A stretch of DNA of 10,866 nucleotides from an uncultured Victivallaceae bacterium (GCA_934663655.1 CAKUKT010000059.1:1-10866), one strand, 5' to 3'; numbered from the stretch's first letter, positions 1 to 5,957 are shown. Numbers and translations are program-made. The notes: generated by a model not told the origin, from the letters alone.

Positions 1-77
1 AACAGTGGGATATAGTAAAACAAGGGTCTTTACACCAATCTTTTAATAAAAGTTGTCCAACCTAGGGGAGAGGCGCA
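1..77. mobile_element. Possible end of an IS3-like insertion sequence, cut by the window edge
   Basis: The sequence is A+T-rich up to about 60 and then reads TTGTCCAACCTAGGGG, ending near GCGCA at 73-77. Read on the minus strand this is TG, about 8 bases, CCCCTAGGTTGGACAACTTTT. That resembles the recurrent IS3-family terminal pattern (TG....CCCC....GTTGGACA), and IS3 elements end in CA on the other side. Immediately after it, GC-rich coding-like sequence begins at 80 and has no start, as expected if an element had truncated a gene. No transposase reading frame can be recognised in the 60 bases visible, and the opposite end lies outside the window. The assignment rests only on resemblance of the terminus and the sharp change in composition. 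Confidence 0.35.
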
Positions 78-79
78 AT

Positions 80-151
80 TTGACTCCGGAAAGCATCGAG
101 GCGGCAAGGGCGGAAGCCATGCACGATCTCCTGCGGAATCGCGAATGCTGA
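80..151 (+). pseudogene. Orphaned 3' end of a truncated host gene
   Basis: The frame starting at 80 reads LTPESIEAARAEAMHDLLRN followed by REC and a TGA stop at 149-151. Codon choice is GC-rich and the peptide looks like an amphipathic, Ala/Glu/Arg-rich C-terminal helix of a normal protein. Upstream the frame passes into A+T-rich sequence and meets a TAA at 47-49, with no plausible start codon or ribosome binding site between. A strong terminator-like hairpin follows 10 bases after the stop, as for a genuine gene end. I infer that the 5' part was removed or displaced by the element ending near 77. The protein family cannot be identified from 23 residues. Confidence 0.45.
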
Positions 152-161
152 ACATCGGAAA

Positions 162-189
162 GCCGGGGGCTTCCGCTCCCGGCGATTTT
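162..189 (+). terminator. Intrinsic terminator after the truncated gene
   Basis: GCCGGGGGC (162-170) pairs with GCTCCCGGC (175-183) as nine base pairs including one G-T, closing a TTCC tetraloop. A TTTT run follows at 186-189. It sits 10 bases after the TGA at 149-151. The T-run is on the plus-strand side only, so it should act on plus-strand transcripts, and it would also shield the downstream IS110 gene from read-through. Confidence 0.7.
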
Positions 190-298
190 AACAGGAAAAT
201 CTCACTTTCTTCCGAAAAAAATCGCAGAATGAACTGGATATTCCGAAAAGCCATGCAAATATACGCACATGGAAAAAATCGCAGGAAAGATACCATGT
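190..298. other. A+T-rich intergenic spacer with short direct repeats
   Basis: No gene is visible. The segment contains AAAAAATCGCAG twice (216-227 and 273-284), TTCCGAAAA twice (210-218 and 241-249), and CCATG (251-255) facing CATGG (268-272), which could form a small hairpin. It probably represents host intergenic sequence left of the IS110 element. If the element's left end is further out than proposed here, it would instead be part of the left end. Confidence 0.4.
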
Positions 299-305
299 AT
301 AGGTG
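299..305 (+). repeat. Left subterminal inverted repeat of the IS110 element
   Basis: ATAGGTG here is the exact reverse complement of CACCTAT at 1914-1920. Seven bases could match by chance in sequence of this length. The support is positional: the two copies are oriented inward and bracket the transposase gene plus both non-coding ends. Confidence 0.4.
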
Positions 306-329
306 ACAGGAGCTAGTCGGAGTAGAAAA

Positions 330-392
330 GAACTCCTTTGTCGAGTAATTTTTGGAATTTAACCCAAAAACCAAATCACCGAAAAGGAGTTC
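330..392 (+). promoter_or_regulatory. Leader fold that buries the transposase ribosome binding site
   Basis: GAACTCCTTT (330-339) is a perfect 10-base complement of AAAGGAGTTC (383-392), which contains the Shine-Dalgarno AAGGAG (384-389) of the transposase. Inside it a second hairpin can form: TTTTTGG (349-355) with CCAAAAA (364-370), loop 356-363. In an mRNA that includes position 330 the ribosome binding site would be paired, whereas a transcript starting inside the leader would leave it free. Several other IS families (IS10, IS50) hide the transposase start in read-through mRNA, and this arrangement would do the same. The base pairing is seen directly; the regulatory effect is inferred. 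Confidence 0.6.
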
Positions 393-395
393 AAA

Positions 396-1568
396 ATGCA
401 GAGAAAAGGTAATGCCATTCGGAGAGAAAGTCAAGTAAAAAATCAGATAAGTATTGGAATTGATATGGGAGGCAGTCTCTGGGCGACGGCAGTTCAGGAC
501 TGGGAAGCAGGGAAAATGAGCTATTATGGTCTAAGAGATAAGGTTGATCAAAGCAAAGAAGATCGCGTATTTGACCTTGTCTCTAATTTGCGTAAGAGCG
601 GCAAACGCATAGATGTTTTCTATGAAGCAGGCCGTTATGGTTACTGGCCGGCTCGTAAACTGATAGGCCTCGGAGCCAATGTTCACATCCTTCCTGTCAA
701 TAAGCTACAGGTGATTATGAGTGGCAAGACGATCAAAACAGATAAACTTGATGCAAAATTCCTCGCAGGCTTGCATCCTTCAGATCATGTTCCGACAGTT
801 TACATACCGACATTGGAAGAAGAAGGACGTCGAGATGCGGAACGCGAATGGGATCGTATCAAAAAATCAATAGATCGCGTAAACGCTCAAATGATTTCTT
901 TGATAGAACGCACACCGTTGCCGGGTTTTAGATCACACCGGACGGCTTGTGAATGGCAAAAGGCAATTAGAAGATGGTCGAAATTGCCGGAATGGGCAGA
1001 ATGTCCCAGCTTGTTGTTGCTTCGACTTCCCAATTTGCTTGCCGAACTGGAGTTGTTCGAGAAGGAACTGTCTGCCTGGAAACAGACCATTCAACAATTC
1101 CAAGATCACGATGAAGAAACGTCCAAACAAAAAGGCAACACGGATTCGACAGCAGAGACGGTAAGAAAGTTGCAACAGTTCAAGGGTGTCGGGGACCGTT
1201 TGTCGCGACACTTGCCTTGGGAGATCGGAGAGTTTCATCGTTTTGCCACAGGAAAACAATTTGCCGCATTTTTCGGATTGACACCATGTCCATATGCCAG
1301 CGGAACAATGAAAAGAGATCAGGGAATCAGCAAAGCCGGACGCAAAAGTCTGCGAAAAATGGCGATTGAATGTGCATGGCTGTGGTATCGCTGGCAACCG
1401 GAAAGTTGGTTGACAAAAAAATGGAAAGACCGCCTTGCGCAAAAAGGACGTAGTCGGAGAACCGCAATTGTCGCGCTCGCGCGTCAGTTGATGGTTGCGT
1501 TGTGGCGATATGTGGTTAAAGGCGAAGTTATTGAAGGGGCGATTATTAACAAACCAATTGCAGCATAA
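396..1568 (+). CDS. IS110-family transposase (RuvC-like DEDD recombinase), 390 aa
   Basis: It catalyses excision and insertion of the surrounding element. IS110 enzymes combine an N-terminal RuvC-like DEDD domain with a C-terminal Transposase_20 domain carrying a nucleophilic serine, and related members are guided by an element-encoded bridge/seek RNA. Visible here: Asp23 (GIDMGG), Glu77 (FYEAGRYG), and Asp116 with Asp119 (KTDKLDAKFLA) as the DEDD set. A helical linker covers about 140-255. The C-terminal part begins near LQQFKGVGDRLS (259-270) and runs through FFGLTPCPYASG and GISKAGRKSLRK. Ser302 in YASG is the likely nucleophile. The length is close to the IS110 norm and the frame is intact, so the enzyme may be active. 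The start at 396 follows AAGGAG (384-389) with a 6-base gap. Codon use is more A+T-rich than in the neighbouring operons, as expected for a mobile gene. Confidence 0.93.
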   Translation: MQRKGNAIRRESQVKNQISIGIDMGGSLWATAVQDWEAGKMSYYGLRDKVDQSKEDRVFDLVSNLRKSGKRIDVFYEAGRYGYWPARKLIGLGANVHILPVNKLQVIMSGKTIKTDKLDAKFLAGLHPSDHVPTVYIPTLEEEGRRDAEREWDRIKKSIDRVNAQMISLIERTPLPGFRSHRTACEWQKAIRRWSKLPEWAECPSLLLLRLPNLLAELELFEKELSAWKQTIQQFQDHDEETSKQKGNTDSTAETVRKLQQFKGVGDRLSRHLPWEIGEFHRFATGKQFAAFFGLTPCPYASGTMKRDQGISKAGRKSLRKMAIECAWLWYRWQPESWLTKKWKDRLAQKGRSRRTAIVALARQLMVALWRYVVKGEVIEGAIINKPIAA

Positions 1569-1930
1569 GCTTATGGTGAATCAACTCGTTTTGCTTCCTG
1601 GTCTTCGAATGATGCCGTAGGAAAGGTTGAGAAATTCATCTCCACTTTCAAGGAGAATAAAAAAAGAGATTTTTGAACATAGAGGCAACTCGATAAAACT
1701 CCTGGTTGCGGATTGCATCCGACACCTTAAGATAGAGACCTCGAATTCACACGTTTTTCGCATGTGGCATATTATCGGCGAATGTCTGGAACGTTCGCGG
1801 TCGATGGAAGGTTGGGAACGATGGTTTACCCGCAGCCGGTGTGAAGTGCAAGAAAATGTCTTTTGAGGAACAAGAACAGAGGTACAATAAGTTTTGATTT
1901 TGGCAACAAACGACACCTATGGCTACATAG
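1569..1930 (+). ncRNA. Non-coding right end of the IS110 element, candidate guide-RNA region
   Basis: About 360 bases follow the transposase without a convincing gene. Short hairpins are visible: GCAAC (1685-1689) with GTTGC (1705-1709), and CGGAT-TGC-ATCCG (1709-1721). The octamer CGACACCT occurs at 1720-1727 and recurs at 1911-1918 beside the right terminus. IS1111-group elements are reported to encode a guide (seek/bridge) RNA in this position, containing loops that match the element ends. That family knowledge plus the octamer is the reason for this call. The exact RNA ends, promoter and fold cannot be set by eye. A TTG-initiated 79-codon frame at 1627-1866 also exists but looks fortuitous. 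Confidence 0.35.
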
Positions 1931-1932
1931 GT
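1914..1932 (+). repeat. Right subterminal repeat and terminal hairpin of the IS110 element
   Basis: CACCTAT (1914-1920) is the inverted partner of ATAGGTG at 299-305. The segment ACCTAT-GGCTAC-ATAGGT (1915-1932) is itself a 6-bp stem with a 6-base loop, and its distal arm ATAGGT repeats the sequence at the left junction. TTGGCA at 1900-1905 lies 18 bases before TACATA (1924-1929). Joined right and left ends could therefore carry a weak promoter, as known for circular IS110 intermediates, though the -10 matches the consensus at only three positions. Confidence 0.4.
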
Positions 1933-2038
1933 AAGGAGAATTGCGCTTAAAATATAAGAAAAACTGGAAAAAAGTTACAAAAGTGGCTTGACAAAACCTA
2001 ACATGGAAGGAAAGAAAGCTGGGAAAGCCGAACGAGGT
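1933..2038. other. Intergenic flank right of the IS110 element; no gene seen
   Basis: A+T-rich sequence between the element and the 3' end of the minus-strand operon. No hairpin with a T-run follows the epimerase stop codon in the minus direction, so I see no intrinsic terminator for that operon. AAGGAGAAT at 1933-1941 is also present inside the element at 1650-1658. A TTGACA at 1988-1993 has no -10 partner at normal spacing. Confidence 0.5.
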
Positions 2039-2959
2039 TCAGCACCGGAATCCCGCCGCCGCACGCACCGCATCGGCGAACTCAACTTCGACATCCAGCC
2101 CGAGTTCTTCGCGCGCCCGGGAGATATCCGGCACGTAGACCTCGGGGGTTTTGCCCGGTTCGGCCGGCTTCAGAATCCGGATTTCCGCCTTCGAACCCAG
2201 CGCATCGCGTACCCCCCGTGCCACCTCCGCAATCGACATCCCCCGGTCGGAACCAAGATTGTAAACCCGCCCTCCGCGACCATGTTCGAGCAACGTCATC
2301 AGCCAGCGGGAGAGATCGGAACTCCCAAGGTAACTGCGCAACGGCGTACCGTCGCCGGTGATGGTGATCGGACCGCCGTTCAGCGCGTCCCGGATGAAAT
2401 TGCCGATCGCGTAATGAATATTGAAGTTCAGCCGGGGGCCGACAAATGCGAAACCCCGCACAATTACGCAACGAGCGCCGCACGCCTCAAGGCAGAGGCG
2501 TTCGGCCGCCAGTTTGCCCCGGCCGTAAGCAGTCACCGGATTCAGAGGGTGATCCTCGGATATCAACCGTACCCCCGGACAGGCGCGCCCGTAAACCGCA
2601 CCCGAGCTCACAAACAGCAGCCGGGGAACTTCGGCCGCACGCACAAATTCCAGAACCCGCCGGGTCCCGTCGAGGATGATCGAACTCATCTCTTCATCCG
2701 CAAGAGTGGTCACCGCCGGTGTCGCCCCGTGCACTACCGCGTCAAACCGGCCGGACGGGAACTCAAAATCCCGGATGTCGCCGCGAATAAGTTCCAGCCG
2801 GTCCGACAGAACGTTGAACTCCGGACAGGATGTAAGAAATTTCTCCGGAGCACGCGACAACACCACCCAACGGTATTCCCGCCAGGCGCCGGTACACAGC
2901 GCATCAAAAAGCGTCCGACCGAAAAAACCGGTCCCACCGGTCAGAAATATCCGTTTCAC
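2039..2959 (-). CDS. NAD(P)-dependent sugar epimerase/dehydratase/reductase (extended SDR), 306 aa
   Basis: A cytoplasmic enzyme of the extended short-chain dehydrogenase family that should act on a nucleotide-activated sugar. Visible: the Rossmann glycine motif GGTGFFG (8-14), DIRD (61-64) in the adenine-site region, the catalytic serine in VSSGAVYG (117-124), and the YxxxK pair as Tyr145 and Lys149 (AYGRGK). The C-terminal half contains the substrate-domain pattern GDGTPLRSYLGSSDLSRWL (202-220) and VYNLGSDRGMSI typical of sugar epimerases. The length is normal. Its ATG overlaps the stop of the glycosyltransferase by four bases (ATGA at 2956-2959), so it is the last gene of a coupled operon. 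It could be a 4-epimerase, a 4,6-dehydratase-like enzyme, or a ketoreductase like the SDR partners of branched-sugar synthases. The sequence does not decide between these. Confidence 0.88.
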   Translation of the reverse strand: MKRIFLTGGTGFFGRTLFDALCTGAWREYRWVVLSRAPEKFLTSCPEFNVLSDRLELIRGDIRDFEFPSGRFDAVVHGATPAVTTLADEEMSSIILDGTRRVLEFVRAAEVPRLLFVSSGAVYGRACPGVRLISEDHPLNPVTAYGRGKLAAERLCLEACGARCVIVRGFAFVGPRLNFNIHYAIGNFIRDALNGGPITITGDGTPLRSYLGSSDLSRWLMTLLEHGRGGRVYNLGSDRGMSIAEVARGVRDALGSKAEIRILKPAEPGKTPEVYVPDISRAREELGLDVEVEFADAVRAAAGFRC

Positions 2960-3909
2960 CGCGTCTCTCCGGGCGGGAAATTCAGCCTCTCCTCTTCGAT
3001 CACCAGCGGTTTGTTCTTGACCTGGGTCCAGATCGCGCCGAGGTATTCACCGATAATGCCGATGAAGATCAACTGCACCGAGGCGAGAAAGAACATGCCG
3101 ATCATCAACGGCGCCATGCCGAGTGAAAAGGCGTCCCACCAGATCAATTTGAGCACCAGGTAGGCGAGTGAAAGCAGAAAACCGATCGCGCCGACGATAA
3201 AGCCACAGAAAACCGCCAACCGCAACGGCAGTTTGGTGTGATTGACGAAACCGGTCATCGCCATGTCGTAGAGCGTGAAGAAGTTGTTCTTGGTCCTGCC
3301 GAACCGGCGCTTCTCCTGGAGATACGGCACCTCCGCCCGTTGAAAACCGATTTCACTGACCAGTCCCCGGAAATAAGGGTAGGGATCATGAAAGAGCCGC
3401 AGCGCTTCGACCACCTTGCGGTCGTAGAGCCCGAAACCGGTGAAGTTCTTCACCTGCGGCGTATCCGAAAAGCGTTCCAGCAGCCAGTAGTAGAAGCAGC
3501 GCAGCTTGAACATCAATATATTCTCCCGGCTGCGGGGCTTGACCCCGCAGACGACCGCGTACCCCTCGGCATGTTTTTTCATCATCTCCTCGAGGAGTTC
3601 CGGCGGTTCCTGGAGGTCGCTGCACAGAAAGAACACCACATCGCCGCGGCTCTGCAGCAGCGCATTGTACGGCGAACGGATATGACCGAAGTTTCCCGCA
3701 TTCAGGATCACCCGGAAGCGGGGATCCGCCGCCGCCAGCCGGCGCAGCACCTCCCGCGTCCCGTCGGTGGAGGCGTTGTCGGAAATCACGAACTCGTAAT
3801 CCCAGTCGGGAAATTTCTCCAGCACCTTCCGCGTGCGTTCATAAAAAATCGGAATGTTGTCCACTTCATTGTAACAACTTGAGACAACACTGATCACCGG
3901 TTTGTTCAT
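2956..3909 (-). CDS. GtrB/DPM1-like family 2 glycosyltransferase with C-terminal membrane anchor, 317 aa
   Basis: It likely transfers a sugar from a nucleotide donor to polyprenyl phosphate, or directly into a surface glycan, on the cytoplasmic face of the inner membrane. The GT-A fold begins at PVISVVSSCYNE (4-15), with the donor-binding SDNASTDGT (43-51) and CSDLQEPPE (96-104), the counterpart of the DADLQDPPE motif in this subgroup. The acceptor-side motif is RRFGRTKNNF (201-210). Two hydrophobic helices at about 230-255 and 262-290 form the membrane anchor characteristic of GtrB/ArnC-type enzymes. The gene overlaps the ThDP enzyme stop upstream and the epimerase start downstream by four bases each, so translation of all three is probably coupled. 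The sugar specificity cannot be read from the sequence. Confidence 0.9.
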   Translation of the reverse strand: MNKPVISVVSSCYNEVDNIPIFYERTRKVLEKFPDWDYEFVISDNASTDGTREVLRRLAAADPRFRVILNAGNFGHIRSPYNALLQSRGDVVFFLCSDLQEPPELLEEMMKKHAEGYAVVCGVKPRSRENILMFKLRCFYYWLLERFSDTPQVKNFTGFGLYDRKVVEALRLFHDPYPYFRGLVSEIGFQRAEVPYLQEKRRFGRTKNNFFTLYDMAMTGFVNHTKLPLRLAVFCGFIVGAIGFLLSLAYLVLKLIWWDAFSLGMAPLMIGMFFLASVQLIFIGIIGEYLGAIWTQVKNKPLVIEEERLNFPPGETR

Positions 3910-5711
3910 CTGGACTCCTCCGGTTCCGGAATCACCATGTTGGCATGGTGTTCCGCACGATCGAGCAGCGGTGCCAGATCCTCCAGCGGCAGCGATACCA
4001 TCCGGCCGTCCGGCAGCATTCGCGAGGCGGCTTTGGGGCCGAGTTCCTCCATGGGATCGGTCATCACTTCACAGAGCACCGGACCGGTAACTGCGAAGAT
4101 TTCCGGAAGCAGCTTCCGGGCCTCGGAATTGTCGCGGACCCGGAAAAAGGGAATCCGGTAGGCGGTGGCGAGACGTTCGAGTTCCGGCAGCCGGACACCG
4201 CTGCCAGGATCGGAACCCACCAGGCGCCCGGAAAAGAATGACCGCTGCGTCAACTTGATCGACAGATACCCGTCGTTGTTGTAACAGAAAATCTTGATCG
4301 GCAGTTTCCCGGAGACGATGGTCTGGAGTTCCTGAATGTTCATCTGAATGCTGCCGTCACCGGTGATGCAGATGATCTCCCGCCCCGGCGCCCCGTAGGC
4401 CGCTCCGATCGCGGCGGGCAGGTCGTAGCCCATCGAGGCACACCCCTGGTTCGCGAAGATCCGGATCCCCTCACGCACCGGAAAACTCTGATAGGTACTG
4501 GTATAGGCGGTACCGTTGCCGGTAACCACCACCGTGCCGCCGGTGATGCAGGCGGCGAGCAGTTCCGGAAACACGTAGCTGCTCACATAATCGCGGCGTT
4601 CGCGATGTTCCGCAGTCACAACCGGATAGCGGTCGCGGATCCGGGTACAGTATTCGATCCAGGGCCGGGGAGGGGAGAACGGTGCCGGAATGGCGGCGTC
4701 GAGCATCGCAATGAACCGTCCCGCGTCAGCGTGAACCGGACAGTCGATGCGCAACGTCGGTCGGCGCATTTCGTCGGGATCGGCGTCCACCATGATCCGG
4801 AAGGCGTCGCGGAGCAGGGTGTCGAATGCGTAGCCGGTCATCCGGATCCCCATCCGTGAACCGAGGAAAAGCACCAGATCGGAGTTCTGCAGAATATAGT
4901 TGGCCGGACGTTCTCCAAGAATGCCGGGACGACCGAAGAACACCGGCGAATCCGACGGCAGCAGGTCGATCCCGGAAATCGAGGTTAGCACCGGAATCCC
5001 GAGTTTCGCCGTCAGCCGACGGAACTCCTCCACCGCGCCCGCAAGACGAACCCCGTTGCCGGCGACGATCACCGGACGGGCGGCATTGCGCAGCCGTTCG
5101 GCGATCCCGGCGATGGTGTCCGGAGCCGGAAGCGGCGGCAGGTCGGCGGCCGTCGGCGTCCAGCCGGGCAGCGCCCCGGGATCAACTTCCGCCGCCTGGA
5201 CATCGAGCGGGATGTCCAGCCAGACCGGACCGGGACGGCCGGTCGTGGCGAAATGAAGCGCACGTTCAAGTTCGCTGCGGATCGCCGTCGGATCGACCAC
5301 CGTTTTCGCGTACTTGGTGATCGGCCGGACCACCGACACAATATCGAGCTCCTGATCTCCGTACTGGCGCAGCTTCAGCTCCGGATAACTCCCGAGCATG
5401 GTTTCGGTTTTCACCTGCCCGGAAATCACCACCATCGGGATTGAATCCAGGTAGGCTCCCGCCACTCCGGTGATGGCATTGGTTCCTCCCGGTCCGGTGG
5501 TGACGCTGACGATGCCGGGGGTGTTGCGCACCCGGGCATAGCCCTCGGCGGCAATGGCGCAGGCTTGTTCGTGCAGGCAGCAGACGTAATGGAGCCGTTT
5601 TTCGCTGCCCAGCGCATCGTTGAGGTGCATCGCTCCGCCGCCGGTGAGCAGGAAAACGGTATCACTGCCGCGGTCGGCCAGCGTTTTGAAGATGTAATCG
5701 GCAACTCGCAT
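3906..5711 (-). CDS. ThDP-dependent acetolactate-synthase-like enzyme of polysaccharide type, 601 aa
   Basis: A large-subunit AHAS-like enzyme that would decarboxylate a 2-keto acid (probably pyruvate) and transfer the two-carbon unit. The N-terminal domain has LLTGGGAMHLNDALG (21-35) and the ThDP-activating Glu48 in CLHEQACAIAAEGYAR. The middle domain spans about 190-345. The C-terminal domain has the ThDP/Mg motif GDGS (451-454) through NND (478-480). Length matches the AHAS family. The post-motif stretch NNDGYLSIKLTQ differs from true acetolactate synthases and matches, as I recall, ThDP proteins found in O-antigen and capsule clusters. No ilvN-type regulatory subunit is adjacent; the neighbours are a glycosyltransferase and a sugar SDR. 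A role in making a branched-chain sugar, like YerE in yersiniose synthesis, is the best inference. No clear Shine-Dalgarno precedes the ATG, although MRVADYIFKTLADRG is a normal start for the family. Confidence 0.85.
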   Translation of the reverse strand: MRVADYIFKTLADRGSDTVFLLTGGGAMHLNDALGSEKRLHYVCCLHEQACAIAAEGYARVRNTPGIVSVTTGPGGTNAITGVAGAYLDSIPMVVISGQVKTETMLGSYPELKLRQYGDQELDIVSVVRPITKYAKTVVDPTAIRSELERALHFATTGRPGPVWLDIPLDVQAAEVDPGALPGWTPTAADLPPLPAPDTIAGIAERLRNAARPVIVAGNGVRLAGAVEEFRRLTAKLGIPVLTSISGIDLLPSDSPVFFGRPGILGERPANYILQNSDLVLFLGSRMGIRMTGYAFDTLLRDAFRIMVDADPDEMRRPTLRIDCPVHADAGRFIAMLDAAIPAPFSPPRPWIEYCTRIRDRYPVVTAEHRERRDYVSSYVFPELLAACITGGTVVVTGNGTAYTSTYQSFPVREGIRIFANQGCASMGYDLPAAIGAAYGAPGREIICITGDGSIQMNIQELQTIVSGKLPIKIFCYNNDGYLSIKLTQRSFFSGRLVGSDPGSGVRLPELERLATAYRIPFFRVRDNSEARKLLPEIFAVTGPVLCEVMTDPMEELGPKAASRMLPDGRMVSLPLEDLAPLLDRAEHHANMVIPEPEESR

Positions 5712-5750
5712 GATGGCGGTAATCTGGATTTTACAGCATTAATTTTGACG

Positions 5751-5760
5751 TTACCGGTAA
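5751..5760. promoter_or_regulatory. Perfect 10-bp palindrome at the start site of the minus promoter
   Basis: TTACCGGTAA overlaps the last base of the predicted -10 (5760-5765) and the likely start point near 5753. A second dyad, TGCTT-T-AAGCA (5771-5781), fills the spacer between -35 and -10. Proteins bound to either would block the operon promoter. No binding protein can be assigned from the sequence. Confidence 0.4.
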
Positions 5761-5788
5761 ATATAACACCTGCTTTAAGCAAATTCAA
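5760..5788 (-). promoter_or_regulatory. Sigma70-type promoter of the ThDP-GT-SDR operon
   Basis: On the minus strand the sequence reads TTGAAT (5788-5783), a 17-base spacer, then TATATT (5765-5760). Each box matches the consensus at five or four of six positions and the spacing is ideal. The predicted start near 5753 gives a leader of about 42 bases before the ATG at 5711. No other convincing minus-strand promoter is seen in the divergent region. Confidence 0.65.
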
Positions 5789-5854
5789 ACCGGTGGTCGG
5801 CAGCGGCAGAGAGGAAGAATAGAGAAAATTTTTTGAAAAAACTTTTCGCAACTA

Positions 5855-5883
5855 TTGACAAGTCGCGGTGGGCGGGGTATATT
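5855..5883 (+). promoter_or_regulatory. Strong sigma70-type promoter of the GntR-led operon
   Basis: A perfect TTGACA (5855-5860) is followed after 17 bases by TATATT (5878-5883), which predicts transcription from about 5890. It directs the regulator gene and the downstream aminotransferase, dehydrogenase and hydrolases. A further TATAAT at 5918-5923 has no acceptable -35 and is probably only part of the A+T-rich operator region. Confidence 0.75.
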
Positions 5884-5895
5884 GTGAACAGTGAC

Positions 5896-5915
5896 GTATA
5901 CCGTAAACAGTATAC
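5896..5915. promoter_or_regulatory. Candidate operator for the GntR-LacI regulator
   Basis: GTATAC at 5896-5901 and 5910-5915 flank CGTAAACA, giving a 20-bp dyad in which eight of ten positions pair. It lies just downstream of the predicted start site (about 5890), where bound repressor would stop initiation or elongation. AACAGT also recurs at 5887-5892 and 5906-5911. GntR proteins with LacI-type sensor domains (AraR is the model) bind such palindromes next to their own gene, so autoregulation of the plus operon is the natural reading. Confidence 0.55.
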
Positions 5916-5957
5916 AGTATAATTTGTGGCCGGTATCCTGTTGGAGCTGTTCTGTAA

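Larger units (their letters stand above)
299..1932 (+). mobile_element. IS110-family insertion sequence, IS1111-like layout, ends tentative
   Basis: The element carries one intact IS110-type transposase gene. ATAGGT occurs at 299-304 and again at 1927-1932, consistent with a short core shared by both junctions. ATAGGTG at 299-305 is also inverted as CACCTAT at 1914-1920, a few bases inside the right boundary. Subterminal inverted repeats of this kind are a known feature of the IS1111 group. The proposed element is about 1.6 kb, with about 97 bases before the ORF and about 360 after it. The long right non-coding end again fits IS1111-group elements, whose guide RNA is reported downstream of the gene. 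IS110-family elements make no long target duplications, so the boundaries cannot be proved here and need an empty-site comparison. The A+T-rich composition differs from the flanking operons, which suggests horizontal arrival. Confidence 0.5.

Noticed and set aside
30-434. 134-codon minus-strand frame across the left intergenic region
   Set aside because: It runs through the terminator, the IS leader and the start of the transposase, and its Phe/Ser-rich translation reflects A+T-rich non-coding sequence.
1627-1866. 79-codon plus-strand frame in the right end of the IS110 element
   Set aside because: TTG start with purines directly abutting it and no recognisable domain. It lies where a non-coding guide RNA is expected in IS1111-type elements.
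73-1946. Inverted octamer GCGCAATT (73-80) and AATTGCGC (1939-1946) around the insertion region
   Set aside because: Considered as element ends, but the left copy spans the junction of the proposed IS3-like end with the host gene. The match does not extend, so chance is likely.
1988-1993. Consensus -35 box TTGACA right of the IS110 element
   Set aside because: No -10-like sequence at 16-18 bases downstream; the region there is GAAGGAAAGAAAG.
1988-3163. 391-codon plus-strand frame opposite the epimerase and glycosyltransferase
   Set aside because: Arg/Pro/His-rich translation typical of antisense to GC-rich genes; it starts at TTG with no ribosome binding site.
3906-5711. Assignment of the ThDP enzyme as IlvB (acetolactate synthase) or IolD (inositol catabolism)
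   Set aside because: No ilvN or ilvC and no other iol genes are adjacent, and the N-terminal LLTGGGAMHLNDALG and post-motif NNDGYLSIKLTQ fit the polysaccharide-cluster type better.
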